DNA of 64,000 nt, taken from assembly GCF_003053725.1 (NCBI RefSeq), contig NZ_QAYC01000004.1, forward strand, positions 280,936-344,935, read 5' to 3'. Both the position numbers and the translations under genes were made by a program. Shown here one piece after another: positions 44,283 to 53,550 of the stretch. Within the stretch, counting starts at the first letter, position 1. Each line of letters opens with the position of its first letter. Below the pieces are notes generated by a model. The model did no database searches. It was given only the letters and a program-made list of their open reading frames with translations, and had not been told where the DNA came from. The DNA is from Rhodovulum kholense. GTDB taxonomy: Bacteria; Pseudomonadota; Alphaproteobacteria; Rhodobacterales; Rhodobacteraceae.

Positions 44283-45698
44283 TCATCCGTAAACCAGTTC
44301 GGGCAGAAGGTAGACGATCTGCGGAAAGACGTACATCAACACCATCGAGATCAGCACGCAGACGAGGAAGGGCATCACGCCCCGGAAGATCTGGGTCAGC
44401 CGCACCTCGGGGGGCGCGATGCCCTTGAGGTAGTAGGCTGACATCGCCATTGGCGGGGTCAGGAAGCTCGTCTGCAGGTTCAGCGCCACGAGGATGCCGA
44501 AGAACAGCGGGTCGATCTCGAAATGCGCCAGCAGCGGCAGGAAGATCGGCACGAAGATGATGATGATCTCGGACCATTCGAGCGGCCAGCCCAGAAGGAA
44601 GATGATCAGCTGGGCGAGGATCAGGAACTGCACGGGCGTCAGGTTCAGGCCCTCGACGAACTGGCCGATCACCTGCTCGCCGCCCAGATAGGAGAACACC
44701 GCCGAGAAGGTGTAGGACCCGACGAACAGCCAGCAGACCATCGCCGTGGTGCGGACCGTCAGATAGACGCTTTCGCGCAGCCTCTGCCAGCTGAGCGCGC
44801 GGTAGATGAGGGCCAGCGCCAGCCCCCCCAGCGCGCCGACCGAGGCGGCCTCGGTCGGTGTCGCCAGCCCGAAGAGGATCGAGCCCAGCACCGCCGCGAT
44901 CAGCACCGCGAGCGGCAGGAAAGAGGTCACGATCATCCACAGCAGCCGACCCAGGGGCACGTCGGGGATTTCGTCCTCGGTCGGACGCGGGGCGACCGAG
45001 GGCTGCAGGATGGACCGGCCCACGACGTAGAAGAGATACAGCCCGACCAGCGTCAGTCCGGGCAGCAGCGCGCCCGCGTAAAGCCGCACGATCGAGACAT
45101 TGGTGGCGGCGGCATAGACGATCAGCATGATCGAGGGCGGGATCAGGATACCCAGTGTGCCGCCCGCGCAGATGATGCCGCTGGCAAAGGCCGGGTCGTA
45201 GCGTGCGCGCAGCATCGCGGGCAGCGCCAGAAGCCCCATCAGCGTGACCACCGCGCCGACGATGCCGGTCGCGGTCGCGAACAGCGCGCAGGTGATCAGC
45301 GCCGCCACCCCCATCGAGCCGGGGATGTTCTTCGAGGCGATGTTGAGCGTCGAAAACAGCCGGTCGACGATATTCGCGCGCTCGACGATGTAGCCCATGA
45401 ACAGGAACAGCGGCACCGCCGTCAGCACCTCGTTCGACATCACCGTATAGGTCTGGTTCACGAACAGATCGAAGATGCGGTTGTTGAAGAGCCCCTCGAT
45501 CCAGGTGGTGATCTGGGTCCATGTCCCGGCGGTGTCGTCCAGCCGGTCGAAGGCGCGCCACATCCGGCCCGCGTCGAAATAGGCGAAATAGCCGAAGCCG
45601 ATGCCCATGGCCATCAGGGTGAAGGCGATGGGGAACCCGAGGAACACGAAAACGATGAAAAGCCCGAGCTGGATCAGGGCGATCTGCGGGTCGGTCAT
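44283..45698 (-). CDS. dctM: TRAP transporter large permease DctM
   Basis: 471 residues with about 12 membrane helices. GTLGILIPPSIMLIVYAAAT is the DctM signature, ATPTEAASVGALGGLALALI is the conserved second half, and QTSFLTPPMAMSAYYLKG is near the C-terminus. It forms the sodium-coupled transport path together with DctQ. Its ATG overlaps the DctQ stop (ATGA). The long loop after the first helix (about 40-80) places it with the larger DctM proteins of the mannitol/chloroaromatic type. Confidence 0.95.
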   Translation of the reverse strand: MTDPQIALIQLGLFIVFVFLGFPIAFTLMAMGIGFGYFAYFDAGRMWRAFDRLDDTAGTWTQITTWIEGLFNNRIFDLFVNQTYTVMSNEVLTAVPLFLFMGYIVERANIVDRLFSTLNIASKNIPGSMGVAALITCALFATATGIVGAVVTLMGLLALPAMLRARYDPAFASGIICAGGTLGILIPPSIMLIVYAAATNVSIVRLYAGALLPGLTLVGLYLFYVVGRSILQPSVAPRPTEDEIPDVPLGRLLWMIVTSFLPLAVLIAAVLGSILFGLATPTEAASVGALGGLALALIYRALSWQRLRESVYLTVRTTAMVCWLFVGSYTFSAVFSYLGGEQVIGQFVEGLNLTPVQFLILAQLIIFLLGWPLEWSEIIIIFVPIFLPLLAHFEIDPLFFGILVALNLQTSFLTPPMAMSAYYLKGIAPPEVRLTQIFRGVMPFLVCVLISMVLMYVFPQIVYLLPELVYG

Positions 45699-46279
45699 AT
45701 ATGGGGGCCCCTCTCGGCCTTGTCGGCCTCGCGCATCAGGATGTCCTCGGTCTCGAAGATGTCCTCGTCGGCCTCGAGCCACTCGTTGGTGCGGATCGCG
45801 AGGAGGCAGCGCATCACCTGGGCGATGCCCTGGATGAACAGAAGCACGCCCGCGACCACGATCACGGTCTTGAACTGGTAGATCGGGATGCCGGCCGGGC
45901 TGTTCACCGAGACCTCGCCATAGCGCCAGGACCGGGCGGCGTATTTCCAGCCCGCGAAGATCAGCGCCAGCACGCCCGGAAAGAAGGCGATGAGGTACAG
46001 CACCAGATCGACCATGGCCTGGGTCCGGGGCTGCCACAGCCGATAGAGGAAGTCGCCCCGCACATGGCCGCCCCGCGACAGCGTGTAGGCCCCGCCCATC
46101 ATGAAGAGCGTCCCGTACATGATGAAGGACACGTCCAGCGCCCAGGCGGTGGGACTGTTCAGGACGTAGCGCACGAAGACCTCGTAGCCGGTGCCGAGAG
46201 CCATCAGCACGATCAGCCAGGCGAAGGTCTTGCCGAACCAGGCCGACAGTGCGTCGGCGAAACGTATGAAACCGATCAT
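45695..46279 (-). CDS. dctQ: TRAP transporter small permease DctQ
   Basis: 194 residues with four membrane helices. FGKTFAWLIVLMALGTGYEVFVRYVLNSPTAW contains the conserved EVxxRY motif, and FMMGGAYTLSRGGHVRGD is the second signature. The C-terminal tail is charged. GAGAGG precedes the ATG. A terminator-like hairpin separates it from dctP, probably setting a lower level of permease than of binding protein. Confidence 0.93.
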   Translation of the reverse strand: MIGFIRFADALSAWFGKTFAWLIVLMALGTGYEVFVRYVLNSPTAWALDVSFIMYGTLFMMGGAYTLSRGGHVRGDFLYRLWQPRTQAMVDLVLYLIAFFPGVLALIFAGWKYAARSWRYGEVSVNSPAGIPIYQFKTVIVVAGVLLFIQGIAQVMRCLLAIRTNEWLEADEDIFETEDILMREADKAERGPHI

Positions 46280-46300
46280 GGGCCTCTCCTGTGGCGCATG

Positions 46301-46331
46301 AAAAACCCCCGGGGCGGTGGCCGCCGGGGGC
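46301..46331 (-). terminator. Intercistronic terminator-like hairpin between dctP and dctQ
   Basis: On the minus strand a CCCCCGG...CCGGGGG stem with an inner CGG/CCG pair is followed by TTTTT (46305-46301), between the dctP stop and the dctQ start. It would allow partial read-through and excess binding protein, as seen in many binding-protein transporters. Confidence 0.6.
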
Positions 46332-46349
46332 ACTGGACCGGGGTCCGGG

Positions 46350-47480
46350 TCAGAGCTTGAGCCGGCCCGGGAAATAGTGGTCGTAGGCCAGCGTGTAATC
46401 GGGCGAGTTCATCACCTCGAAGAAGGTCACGCGCTCGACCCAGGCGCGCTGGCTGTCGAGGCATTTCTTCATGAAGGCGTCCTGCTCGAGCTCGGGGATC
46501 AGCTCGTCCCAGGCCTTGAGCTGGGCGTCGAGGATCTCTTTCGAGGTCCGGTGCACGGTGACGCCCGCCTCGTCCTGCAGCCATTGCAGGTCGGCCGAAT
46601 AGCGGTCCATCGCCTTGGCGGTATTGGCGGTCGAGGCCGCCTCGACGCCGTAGCGCAGGATCGCCTGCAGGTCGGGGTCCAGATCCTCGAAGAAGGGCCG
46701 GTTGAACAGGAACTCGAAGCTTTCCGAGGCCTGGTGATAGGAGGCGAGGTAATAGTTCTTGGCCACGTCCTGCGCGCCGAAATCCTTGTCGGACGAGGGA
46801 TTGTTGAACTCGAAGGCGTCGATCACGCCGCGTTCCATCGCGGGCACCAGCTCGCCGCCCGGAAGCTGGGCGACCGACATGCCCATCTTGGCCATCAGGT
46901 CGGCGGCCAGCCCCACCGTGCGGTACTTGAAGCCCTGCAGGTCGGCGACGGTGTTGACCTCGCCCTTGAACCAGCCGAAGGGCTGGGCGAACATCGGAAA
47001 GCCCAGAAAGCCCACCACGTCCAGCCCCATCACGTCCTGCGTCAGCTCGCGGAACAACTCGTCGCCGCCGCCCGCGTAGAACCAGCTGAGCATCGTGGTG
47101 GCCGAGCCGCCGAAGACCGGCCCGGTGCCGAAGAGCGACGCCGCCTTGTTCTTGCCGTACCAGTAGGCGCAGACCGAATGAGAGGCATCCAGAACCCCGT
47201 CATTGACCGCGTCCATCACCTGGAAGGCCGAGACCACGGCGCCCGCGGGCAGTACATCGATCTTGAGCCGCCCGCCCGACATTTCCTCGACCCGCCGGGC
47301 GTAGTCCTTGGCGAATTCGTCCCAGATGTTCGATGCGCCCCAGGAGGTCTGCATCTTCAGCACGATCGGCGCCTGGGCCAGCACCGCGGGCGCGGCCAGC
47401 GCGCCGGTCCCGGCGACGCCGCCCGCCAGCGCGCTGCGCTTGAGGAACGAACGGCGATTCATGGTGGACATGTCAGTCAT
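46350..47480 (-). CDS. dctP: TRAP transporter periplasmic substrate-binding protein DctP
   Basis: 376 residues. A twin-arginine signal (MNRRSFLKRSALAGG, cleavage near AVLAQAP) exports it folded. VLKMQTSWGASNIWDEFAKD opens the mature protein, FKYRTVGLAADLMAKMGMSV holds the conserved Arg that pairs with a carboxylate, and GVIDAFEFNNPSSD is the family pocket. TAT export and size fit the mannitol/chloroaromatic/2-oxo-acid TRAP subgroup. The ligand is not deducible. GAGGAGA precedes the ATG. First gene of the operon with dctQ, dctM, amidase and a small membrane protein. Confidence 0.94.
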   Translation of the reverse strand: MTDMSTMNRRSFLKRSALAGGVAGTGALAAPAVLAQAPIVLKMQTSWGASNIWDEFAKDYARRVEEMSGGRLKIDVLPAGAVVSAFQVMDAVNDGVLDASHSVCAYWYGKNKAASLFGTGPVFGGSATTMLSWFYAGGGDELFRELTQDVMGLDVVGFLGFPMFAQPFGWFKGEVNTVADLQGFKYRTVGLAADLMAKMGMSVAQLPGGELVPAMERGVIDAFEFNNPSSDKDFGAQDVAKNYYLASYHQASESFEFLFNRPFFEDLDPDLQAILRYGVEAASTANTAKAMDRYSADLQWLQDEAGVTVHRTSKEILDAQLKAWDELIPELEQDAFMKKCLDSQRAWVERVTFFEVMNSPDYTLAYDHYFPGRLKL

Positions 47481-47516
47481 GGGTCTCCTCCCCGTTACCC
47501 CCCGATGCATCGGGGG

Positions 47517-48830
47517 TTACTGCGGGGTCCGGCCTGCGCTTTTTGCGTCTTTCTCTGGTCCCGCACCGTCGAGCATACCCGGCTGACCCCATGTTGCAAG
47601 CAGCCAAAGGGAGGGGGGCCGCGCCGTTTTCCGGCGCGCCGGGTCCGGGTCTCGGGCCGGAAGACCCGGTACGGCGGCGGGGCCGATCCGCGCCCAAAGC
47701 GCCCAGGCGGCGGCAAAGGTCGCCAGCGCCAGCCCGAAGCTCAGCCCCATCGCGGCGCGTGCACCCCAGATCTCGATCGCGGCGGCATAGGCCGGAGGGG
47801 CGAGCGCCGCGGCCAGGAACGAGGGCGCGACCAGCCGCCCCGAGATCTCGGCATAGCGGGCCAGCGGGAACAGGACCATGGGTTGTGCGCCGCGCACCAG
47901 GGTCAGCACGCCGTTGCCTGCGCCATAGGCCAGCACGAAGGCCAGCGCGGCGGCGCCCGGCCCGGTCACGGCCAGGCCTGCCGCCATCCCGGCCGTCAGC
48001 ACGCCCGAGGCCAGCACGCCCAGCCCCAGCGGTCCGATCCGGTGCCCGGCCAGCGTCTCGGCAAGCCGGGCGCCCGATTGCGCCAGCCCGGGCAGCGCCG
48101 CCAGCCCGACCGCCGCGGCGACCGGCAGACCCAGCGCGCCCAGAAGGCCGATCAGGTGGGCCGAGAGCCCCGAACTGAGAAAGGCCGAGGCCGCTACCAG
48201 CACGGCGAAGCCGATGGCCGCAGCGGGCCGCACCGGTCCGGCCGCGCGCCCGGCTGCGGCAAGGACCGCCGGGGTCGGCGCGGGGCCGGACGGGATCGTC
48301 AGGTACAGCGGCGCTACCGCCAGCGCGAGCCCGGCATAGACCAGAAGCCCGCCGCGCCAGCCCAGGGTCTCGGCCAGCAGGTGGCCCAGCGGCCAGAAGA
48401 CGGTCGAGGCGAGCCCGCCCAGAAGCGTGACCTGCGACAGGGCGCGCCGCGCGCCGGTTCCGCCCGCGCGGACCAGTGCCGCGAAGGCGGCCTCGTAAAG
48501 GCATAGCCGCATGCCGAGCCCGGCCACGATCCAGCCCGCGGCATAGACGGGGAAGGTCGCGCTTGTGCCAAGCATCGCAAGCCCCAGCGCCAGCAGGACC
48601 GAGCCCGCCGCCAGCGCCTGTCGGCCCCGGGCCGCGACCAGCCGTCCGGCAGCGCCCGAGGACAGGGCCATCGCGACCAGCGCCAGCGAGAACCCGGCAT
48701 GGGCGCGCGCCAGCGACCAGCCCAGATCGGCGGCGATGACCGGCGCGAAGACCCCCACGGCATAGTAGGAGATGCCCCAGTTCACCATCTGGGTCAGCCC
48801 CACCGCGGCGGCGGTCGGGCGGCCGATCAC
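47517..48830 (-). CDS. MFS transporter
   Basis: About 437 residues with 12 hydrophobic segments. MVNWGISYYAVGVFAPVIAAD begins the first helix and RLVAARGRQALAAGSVLLALG holds the loop 2-3 region of MFS proteins. The C-terminal tail beyond about 400 is Arg/Pro-rich and probably cytoplasmic. The start is the GTG at 48830, four bases after the GNAT stop; the frame continues upstream into the GNAT gene and is not used. Co-transcribed with the acetyltransferase and divergent from a LysR regulator, so it is likely a drug or amino-acid-analogue exporter. Confidence 0.85.
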   Translation of the reverse strand: MIGRPTAAAVGLTQMVNWGISYYAVGVFAPVIAADLGWSLARAHAGFSLALVAMALSSGAAGRLVAARGRQALAAGSVLLALGLAMLGTSATFPVYAAGWIVAGLGMRLCLYEAAFAALVRAGGTGARRALSQVTLLGGLASTVFWPLGHLLAETLGWRGGLLVYAGLALAVAPLYLTIPSGPAPTPAVLAAAGRAAGPVRPAAAIGFAVLVAASAFLSSGLSAHLIGLLGALGLPVAAAVGLAALPGLAQSGARLAETLAGHRIGPLGLGVLASGVLTAGMAAGLAVTGPGAAALAFVLAYGAGNGVLTLVRGAQPMVLFPLARYAEISGRLVAPSFLAAALAPPAYAAAIEIWGARAAMGLSFGLALATFAAAWALWARIGPAAVPGLPARDPDPARRKTARPPSLWLLATWGQPGMLDGAGPEKDAKSAGRTPQ

Positions 48831-48834
48831 CGGC

Positions 48835-49386
48835 CTAGGCTTCGAAGGGCGCGGTGTCGCCGGGGCCGAGAGGTTTTTGCATCTGCACGGAATCGAGCCA
48901 GCGCCCGTGCTTCCAGCCGACCGAGCGCAGCACGCCCGCATCCTCGAAGCCCAGCGCCCGGTGCAGCGCGATCGACCCTAGGTTCTGCGAATCCCCGATC
49001 ACCGCGACCATCTGCCGGAACCCGGCCGCCTCGCAGCGCGCCAGCAACTGACCAAGAAGCGCCCGCCCGACGCCCTGTCCGCGGAAGGCTTCGTCGACAT
49101 AGACCGAATTCTCGACCGTGCCGCGATAGGCCGGACGCGGGCGGTAGGTGTTGGCATAGGCATAGCCCGCCACCCGGTCTCCCGCGCGCGCCACCAGCCA
49201 GGGAAAGCCCGCGCCGGTGACCTTTTCCCAGCGCCCGCGCATCTCGTCCAGATCGGGCGGGTCCAGCTCGAAACTGGCGGTGCCGGTGCGCACCGCCTCG
49301 GCATAGATCGCCTGCACGCCGGGCAGGTCGCGGGCGGTACAATCGCCAAGGGTCAGGGGGCCGAGAGGGGCAGGCTTGATCGTCAT
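48835..49386 (-). CDS. GNAT N-acetyltransferase, phosphinothricin/methionine sulfone type
   Basis: 183 residues. LPGVQAIYAEAVRTGTASFEL is the PAT/MnaT N-terminal motif, GYAYANTYRPRPAYRGTVENSVYV follows, FRGQGVGRALLGQLL is the acetyl-CoA loop, and VIGDSQNLGSIALHRALGF completes the fold. Relatives acetylate phosphinothricin, methionine sulfone or sulfoximine. With the MFS gene it probably detoxifies an amino-acid analogue. GGAGAA precedes the ATG. Divergent from the LysR gene with a 60-bp gap. Confidence 0.9.
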   Translation of the reverse strand: MTIKPAPLGPLTLGDCTARDLPGVQAIYAEAVRTGTASFELDPPDLDEMRGRWEKVTGAGFPWLVARAGDRVAGYAYANTYRPRPAYRGTVENSVYVDEAFRGQGVGRALLGQLLARCEAAGFRQMVAVIGDSQNLGSIALHRALGFEDAGVLRSVGWKHGRWLDSVQMQKPLGPGDTAPFEA

Positions 49387-49446
49387 CGTGTTCTCCGGGT
49401 CTGGGTGAGACAGAGAATGGCATCCCGGAGAGACAAAGAAAATGCT

Positions 49447-50385
49447 ATGGCGTTTATTCAAAGCATAAGGAAAACCTTGGCCCAGTCGCTCAACCTTCTG
49501 CATCTTGCCACTTTCGCCGATGTCGCGGCGCTGGGCAGCTTTTCGGCCGCGGCCGAGAAGGCCGGGATTTCGCAGCCCGCGGTCAGTCAGCAGGTCCGCC
49601 AGCTGGAACGGCATTTCGGGGTGCGGCTGCTGGAACGGGTGGGCAAGCGGGTGCGGCCGACCGAAGCCGGGCAGATCGTGATCGGGGGCGCGCGGCGAAT
49701 CGGCGAAGAGTTGGACGCGGTGCGCGAGGCGGTCGAGCCGCATCGCGACGGCCGCGCCGGGCGGGTCCGGATCGGCACCGGGGCGACCGCCTGCATTCAT
49801 CTGCTGCCGCCGGTGCTGGGGCGGCTCAAGCGCGCCTTTCCCGGGCTCGATTTCGTCGTCCGCACCGGCAACAGCACGGAAATCCAGCGGCTTCTGGAAC
49901 AGAACCTGCTGGATCTTGCCATCGTCACCCTGCCCGCGGCGGGCCGGGCGCTGGAGACAAGCCTGCTGTGCGACGAGGCGTTGCTGGCGGTGGGCCCGGC
50001 CCCCGATGCCGGGGCGCCCACCACGCCGCAGGCGATGGGGGCCCGGCCGCTGATCCTTTACGACAGCGCGGGCCATACCCGGCTTCTGATCGACGGCTGG
50101 TTCCGTGCGGCCGGGCTGCGGCCCGCGCCGATCATGGAGCTGGAAAGCGTCGAGGCCGCCAAGGAGCTGGTCGCGGCAGGGCTTGGCTGGTCGATCCTGC
50201 CGGCCTCGTCGGTGGCGCGGCCGGGCGCTTCGGGCGGGCTGGCGGTGCAGCCGCTGGACCCGCCGCTGGGCCGCCAGCTGGCCTTGCAGCTTCGGCGCGA
50301 CAAGCGGCTCTCGCCCGGGCTCCGGCACACGGTCTCGGCGATCCGTCAGGGGCTGGGCGGGGTTGTTCCGCAGCGGGTTCCGTGA
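49447..50385 (+). CDS. LysR family transcriptional regulator
   Basis: 312 residues. The winged helix-turn-helix covers about 18-80 (ALGSFSAAAEKAGISQPAVS, then RLLERVGKRVRPTEAG). The effector domain (about 105-300) includes VRIGTGATACIHLLPPVLGR. It diverges from the GNAT-MFS operon across 60 bases, the standard arrangement for a LysR regulator controlling its neighbours. The ATG at 49447 (MAFIQS) is used; upstream in-frame codons run into the promoter region. Confidence 0.92.
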   Translation: MAFIQSIRKTLAQSLNLLHLATFADVAALGSFSAAAEKAGISQPAVSQQVRQLERHFGVRLLERVGKRVRPTEAGQIVIGGARRIGEELDAVREAVEPHRDGRAGRVRIGTGATACIHLLPPVLGRLKRAFPGLDFVVRTGNSTEIQRLLEQNLLDLAIVTLPAAGRALETSLLCDEALLAVGPAPDAGAPTTPQAMGARPLILYDSAGHTRLLIDGWFRAAGLRPAPIMELESVEAAKELVAAGLGWSILPASSVARPGASGGLAVQPLDPPLGRQLALQLRRDKRLSPGLRHTVSAIRQGLGGVVPQRVP

Positions 50386-50542
50386 TATGCGACCGGCACG
50401 GTCGGCAGTTCACCGAGGCGTCGCTGTGCCCCATGGGCAAGCTAAACCTGCCCGTCACTCGGCACTCATCTGGTTTCCTTCCTGTGCCCCGTCGTAAGCC
50501 AGCGACCAGCGATCCGGATTTCGGCACATCGGGACCGAGACC

Positions 50543-51094
50543 ATGACCAGACCTTCCATTCCCCTCGCGATCGAGGACATTTCCGCCTTTTCCCGCGCCT
50601 TGGCGCATCAGTTGCGTGCGGCCGAGGCCGCGCCGTCGCATCTGAGCCTGATGAACATGCTGGCCCGCGCGGGCGGGTTTCGCAACTTTCAGCATCTGCG
50701 CGCCGACCGGCTGGCCGAAGACCGGCTGACCGACGCGGCACCCGCGCCCGTGCCCGATCCGGCCCCCGTCGATCACCGCCGGATCGAACGGACGCTGACC
50801 CATTTCGACGAAAACGGGCGGCTCGTGCGCTGGCCGTCGCGGCGGGCGATGCAGGTGCTGTGTCTCTGGGCGCTCTGGGCGCGGCTGCCTGCGGGCCAGA
50901 CCTGGACCGAGCGGCAGGTGAACGAGCGGCTGAACGCCTGGCACCTCTTCGGCGATGCCGCGCTGCTGCGCCGCGACCTCTTCGAGACCGGGCTGGTGAC
51001 CCGCCAGCGCGACGGGTCGGACTATCGCCGGATCGAGCAGGCGCCTCCGCCCGAACCGCGTGCCCTGATCCGCCTGCTGGCGCAGCGCGGCTGA
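50543..51094 (+). CDS. DUF2087 domain protein
   Basis: 183 residues, no signal or membrane helix. The C-terminal half (about 88-165: GRLVRWPSRRAMQVLCLWAL; WTERQVNERLNAWHLFGDAA; LRRDLFETGLVTRQRDGSDY) matches DUF2087, a small domain often fused to helix-turn-helix regulators and thought to bind nucleic acid. The N-terminal 75 residues are helical and contain SLMNMLARAGGFRNFQHLRA. No neighbour gives a clue to its role. Confidence 0.85.
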   Translation: MTRPSIPLAIEDISAFSRALAHQLRAAEAAPSHLSLMNMLARAGGFRNFQHLRADRLAEDRLTDAAPAPVPDPAPVDHRRIERTLTHFDENGRLVRWPSRRAMQVLCLWALWARLPAGQTWTERQVNERLNAWHLFGDAALLRRDLFETGLVTRQRDGSDYRRIEQAPPPEPRALIRLLAQRG

Positions 51095-51224
51095 TCCGCA
51101 AAAGTGGCTCGGGGCGGAACCCTTTTGTCCCGCCCCGGTTTTCCATCGTCATCGGCAAGAACCGTGCTACGCTGCCGGAAGGCGAGAAGCGCGGTCTACG
51201 CGCCCGTAAGGCGGGAGGAAAACG

Positions 51225-52784
51225 ATGATCGTTCACAGCAGCAGGTTCGCGCCTGTGCCCCTGACCGGCCTGTCGGTCACCGAGAGATTGTTCCGGGGCC
51301 TGACTTCCCGTCCCGACGAGGTGGTGCTGGTCGACGGACCCTCGGGGCAGGGCCTGACCGCGGGCGCGCTGATGGACCGGATCCGGCGGCTGGGCGGCGG
51401 GTTGGCCGCGCGCGGGATCGGCAAGGGGGCGGTGGTGGCGCTGATGGCCCCGAACAGCCCCGATTTCGTCACGGTCTTTCATGGCGTGGCCTATGCGGGC
51501 GGCACCGTGACCCCGGTCAACCCGACCTATACCGCCGAGGAACTGGCCTTTCAGCTGAAGGACAGCGGGGCGCGCCTGCTGGTGACCGTGCCTGCCTGTC
51601 TGGACACCGCGCGCGCCGGGGCCGCGGCTGCCGGGCTGAGCGACATCGCGGTGATCGGGGCGGAGGCGCCCGACCGGGGGGCCGTGCCGCTCGAGGCGCT
51701 GATGGGGCCGCGGCTGGTGGCGCAGGTGCCGCTCGACGTCGCCCGCGACATCGCCGTGCTGCCCTATTCCTCGGGCACGACCGGCCTGCCCAAGGGGGTG
51801 CGGCTGAGCCACCGCAACCTCGTGGTCAATATCGACCAGGGGCTTGCCGCCTGCGACATGCGCCCCGGGGACTGGACGGTCGGGTTCCTGCCCTTCTTCC
51901 ATATCTACGGGCTGACCGTGCTGATGAACATGGTGCTGGGCAACGGGGCCTCTCTGGTGACGATGCCCCGTTTCGATCTGGAGCTTTTCCTGCGGCTGGT
52001 TCAGGAGCGCCGGACCCGAGAGCTTTACATCGTGCCGCCGGTCGCCACGGCGCTGGCGCGTCATCCGCTGGTCGGTCAGTTCGACCTCGGCGCGGTCGAG
52101 ACGGTGATCTGTGCCGCAGCCCCGCTGGGCGCCGCGCAGGGCGCGGAGCTGGCCGCGCGGCTTGGCTGTCGGGTGATGCAGGGCTGGGGCATGACCGAGC
52201 TGTCGCCCATCGGCACGATGTCGGCGCCCGGCCGTGACAAGCCCGGCGCGGTCGGCGTGGCGCTTCCCAATACCGAACTTCGGATCGTCGACCCCGAAAC
52301 CGGCGCCGATCTGGGGCCGGACCAGCCGGGCGAGCTTTGGCTGCGCGGACCGCAGGTGATGCAGGGCTATCTGAACGCGCCCGAGGCCACCGCCGCGACG
52401 CTGACGCCCGACGGCTGGCTGAAGACCGGCGATCTGGCCAGCATCGATGCCGAGGGCTTCGTGACGCTGCACGACCGGCTGAAGGAACTGATCAAGGTCA
52501 AGGGCTTTGCGGTGGCCCCGGCCGAGCTTGAGGCGGTGCTGCTGACCCATCCCGACGTGCTGGACGCGGCGGTGGTCGGCCGGTCCGACCCCGAGGCGGG
52601 CGAACGGCCGGTCGCCCATGTGGTGCCACGGCCCGGGGCGGATGCGGATGCCGAGGCGCTGAAGGCCCATGTTCTGGCGCATCTGTCCCATTTCAAGGCG
52701 CTGGCAGAGGTGCATTTCGTCGAGGCGGTGCCGAAATCGGCCTCGGGCAAGATCCTGCGGCGGCTTCTGCGCGATGCTGCCTGA
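51225..52784 (+). CDS. AMP-forming acyl-CoA ligase (4-coumarate/fatty acid-CoA ligase type)
   Basis: 519 residues, ANL superfamily. YSSGTTGLPKGVRLSH is the phosphate loop, GWGMTELSP binds the adenylate, LKTGDLASIDAEGFVTLHDR is the hinge region, and KSASGKILRR carries the catalytic Lys. The general plan matches 4-coumarate-CoA ligases, so an aryl or medium-chain acid is likely. A strong GGGAGG precedes the ATG. It stands alone with no dedicated pathway genes. Confidence 0.92.
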   Translation: MIVHSSRFAPVPLTGLSVTERLFRGLTSRPDEVVLVDGPSGQGLTAGALMDRIRRLGGGLAARGIGKGAVVALMAPNSPDFVTVFHGVAYAGGTVTPVNPTYTAEELAFQLKDSGARLLVTVPACLDTARAGAAAAGLSDIAVIGAEAPDRGAVPLEALMGPRLVAQVPLDVARDIAVLPYSSGTTGLPKGVRLSHRNLVVNIDQGLAACDMRPGDWTVGFLPFFHIYGLTVLMNMVLGNGASLVTMPRFDLELFLRLVQERRTRELYIVPPVATALARHPLVGQFDLGAVETVICAAAPLGAAQGAELAARLGCRVMQGWGMTELSPIGTMSAPGRDKPGAVGVALPNTELRIVDPETGADLGPDQPGELWLRGPQVMQGYLNAPEATAATLTPDGWLKTGDLASIDAEGFVTLHDRLKELIKVKGFAVAPAELEAVLLTHPDVLDAAVVGRSDPEAGERPVAHVVPRPGADADAEALKAHVLAHLSHFKALAEVHFVEAVPKSASGKILRRLLRDAA

Positions 52785-52877
52785 TCCAGGGTGCAGTGCT
52801 GCGCGGGGGCTTGCCCCGGGGGCGCCAGAACGTGCTAGGGTCGGGCTCGGACATCCCGAAGGACAGGCGGTTACCAA

Positions 52878-53546
52878 GTGAAAAGACGCAGCTTTGCCGT
52901 GATCGGCCTTGGCACGTTCGGCAGCACTGTCGCCACCGAACTTGCGCGGTTCGGCAATCCGGTCATGGGGGTCGATCTCGACGACAAGATCGTCGGCCGC
53001 TATGCCGATGTGCTGTCCGAGGCGGTGATCGCCGACGGCCGCGACGAGCTAGCGCTGCGCGAGGCCGGGGTCGGCAATTACGACGTGGCGCTGGTGGCCA
53101 TCGGCGAGGATCTCGAGGCCAACATCCTCTGTTCGATGAACGTCAAGATGCTGGGGGTGAAGGCGATCTGGGTCAAGGCGCTGTCGAAGACCCATCACCG
53201 CATCCTGTCGAAGATCGGCGTCGACCGGATCGTGCTGCCCGAACAGGAGGTCGGCCAGCACATCGCGCAGATGCTGCACAACCCGCTGGTGCGCGATTAC
53301 GTGAGCCTCGGCAACGGCTTTCATGTCGTCGACCTGACCGTGCCCGAGCCGCTGGAGGGACGCGCGGTCGGCGATGTCAAGCTGTTGTCGGGCTACGACC
53401 TGCGGGCCTTGGGCGCGATGCGCGAGGGCGAGTTCCTGTCCTGCGAAGGCGGCGAGCTGCGGCTGAAGACCGGCGACAAGCTTCTGGTGCTGGGCCGCCG
53501 TGCCGATCTGCGCCGCTTCGGCGACGACCTGCTGGACGAGGCCTGA
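52878..53546 (+). CDS. Potassium uptake regulatory subunit, TrkA/KtrA (RCK domain)
   Basis: 222 residues: one RCK-N domain (VIGLGTFGSTVATEL, with acidic GVDLDD closing the nucleotide site) and one TrkA-C domain (about 140-220). The single RCK pair matches KtrA/KtrC rather than the double-length TrkA of E. coli. It binds NAD(H) or ATP/ADP and gates the channel subunit encoded four bases downstream. Translation starts at a GTG (52878), preceded by AAGGACAGG. Confidence 0.93.
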   Translation: MKRRSFAVIGLGTFGSTVATELARFGNPVMGVDLDDKIVGRYADVLSEAVIADGRDELALREAGVGNYDVALVAIGEDLEANILCSMNVKMLGVKAIWVKALSKTHHRILSKIGVDRIVLPEQEVGQHIAQMLHNPLVRDYVSLGNGFHVVDLTVPEPLEGRAVGDVKLLSGYDLRALGAMREGEFLSCEGGELRLKTGDKLLVLGRRADLRRFGDDLLDEA

Positions 53547-53550
53547 GCTC

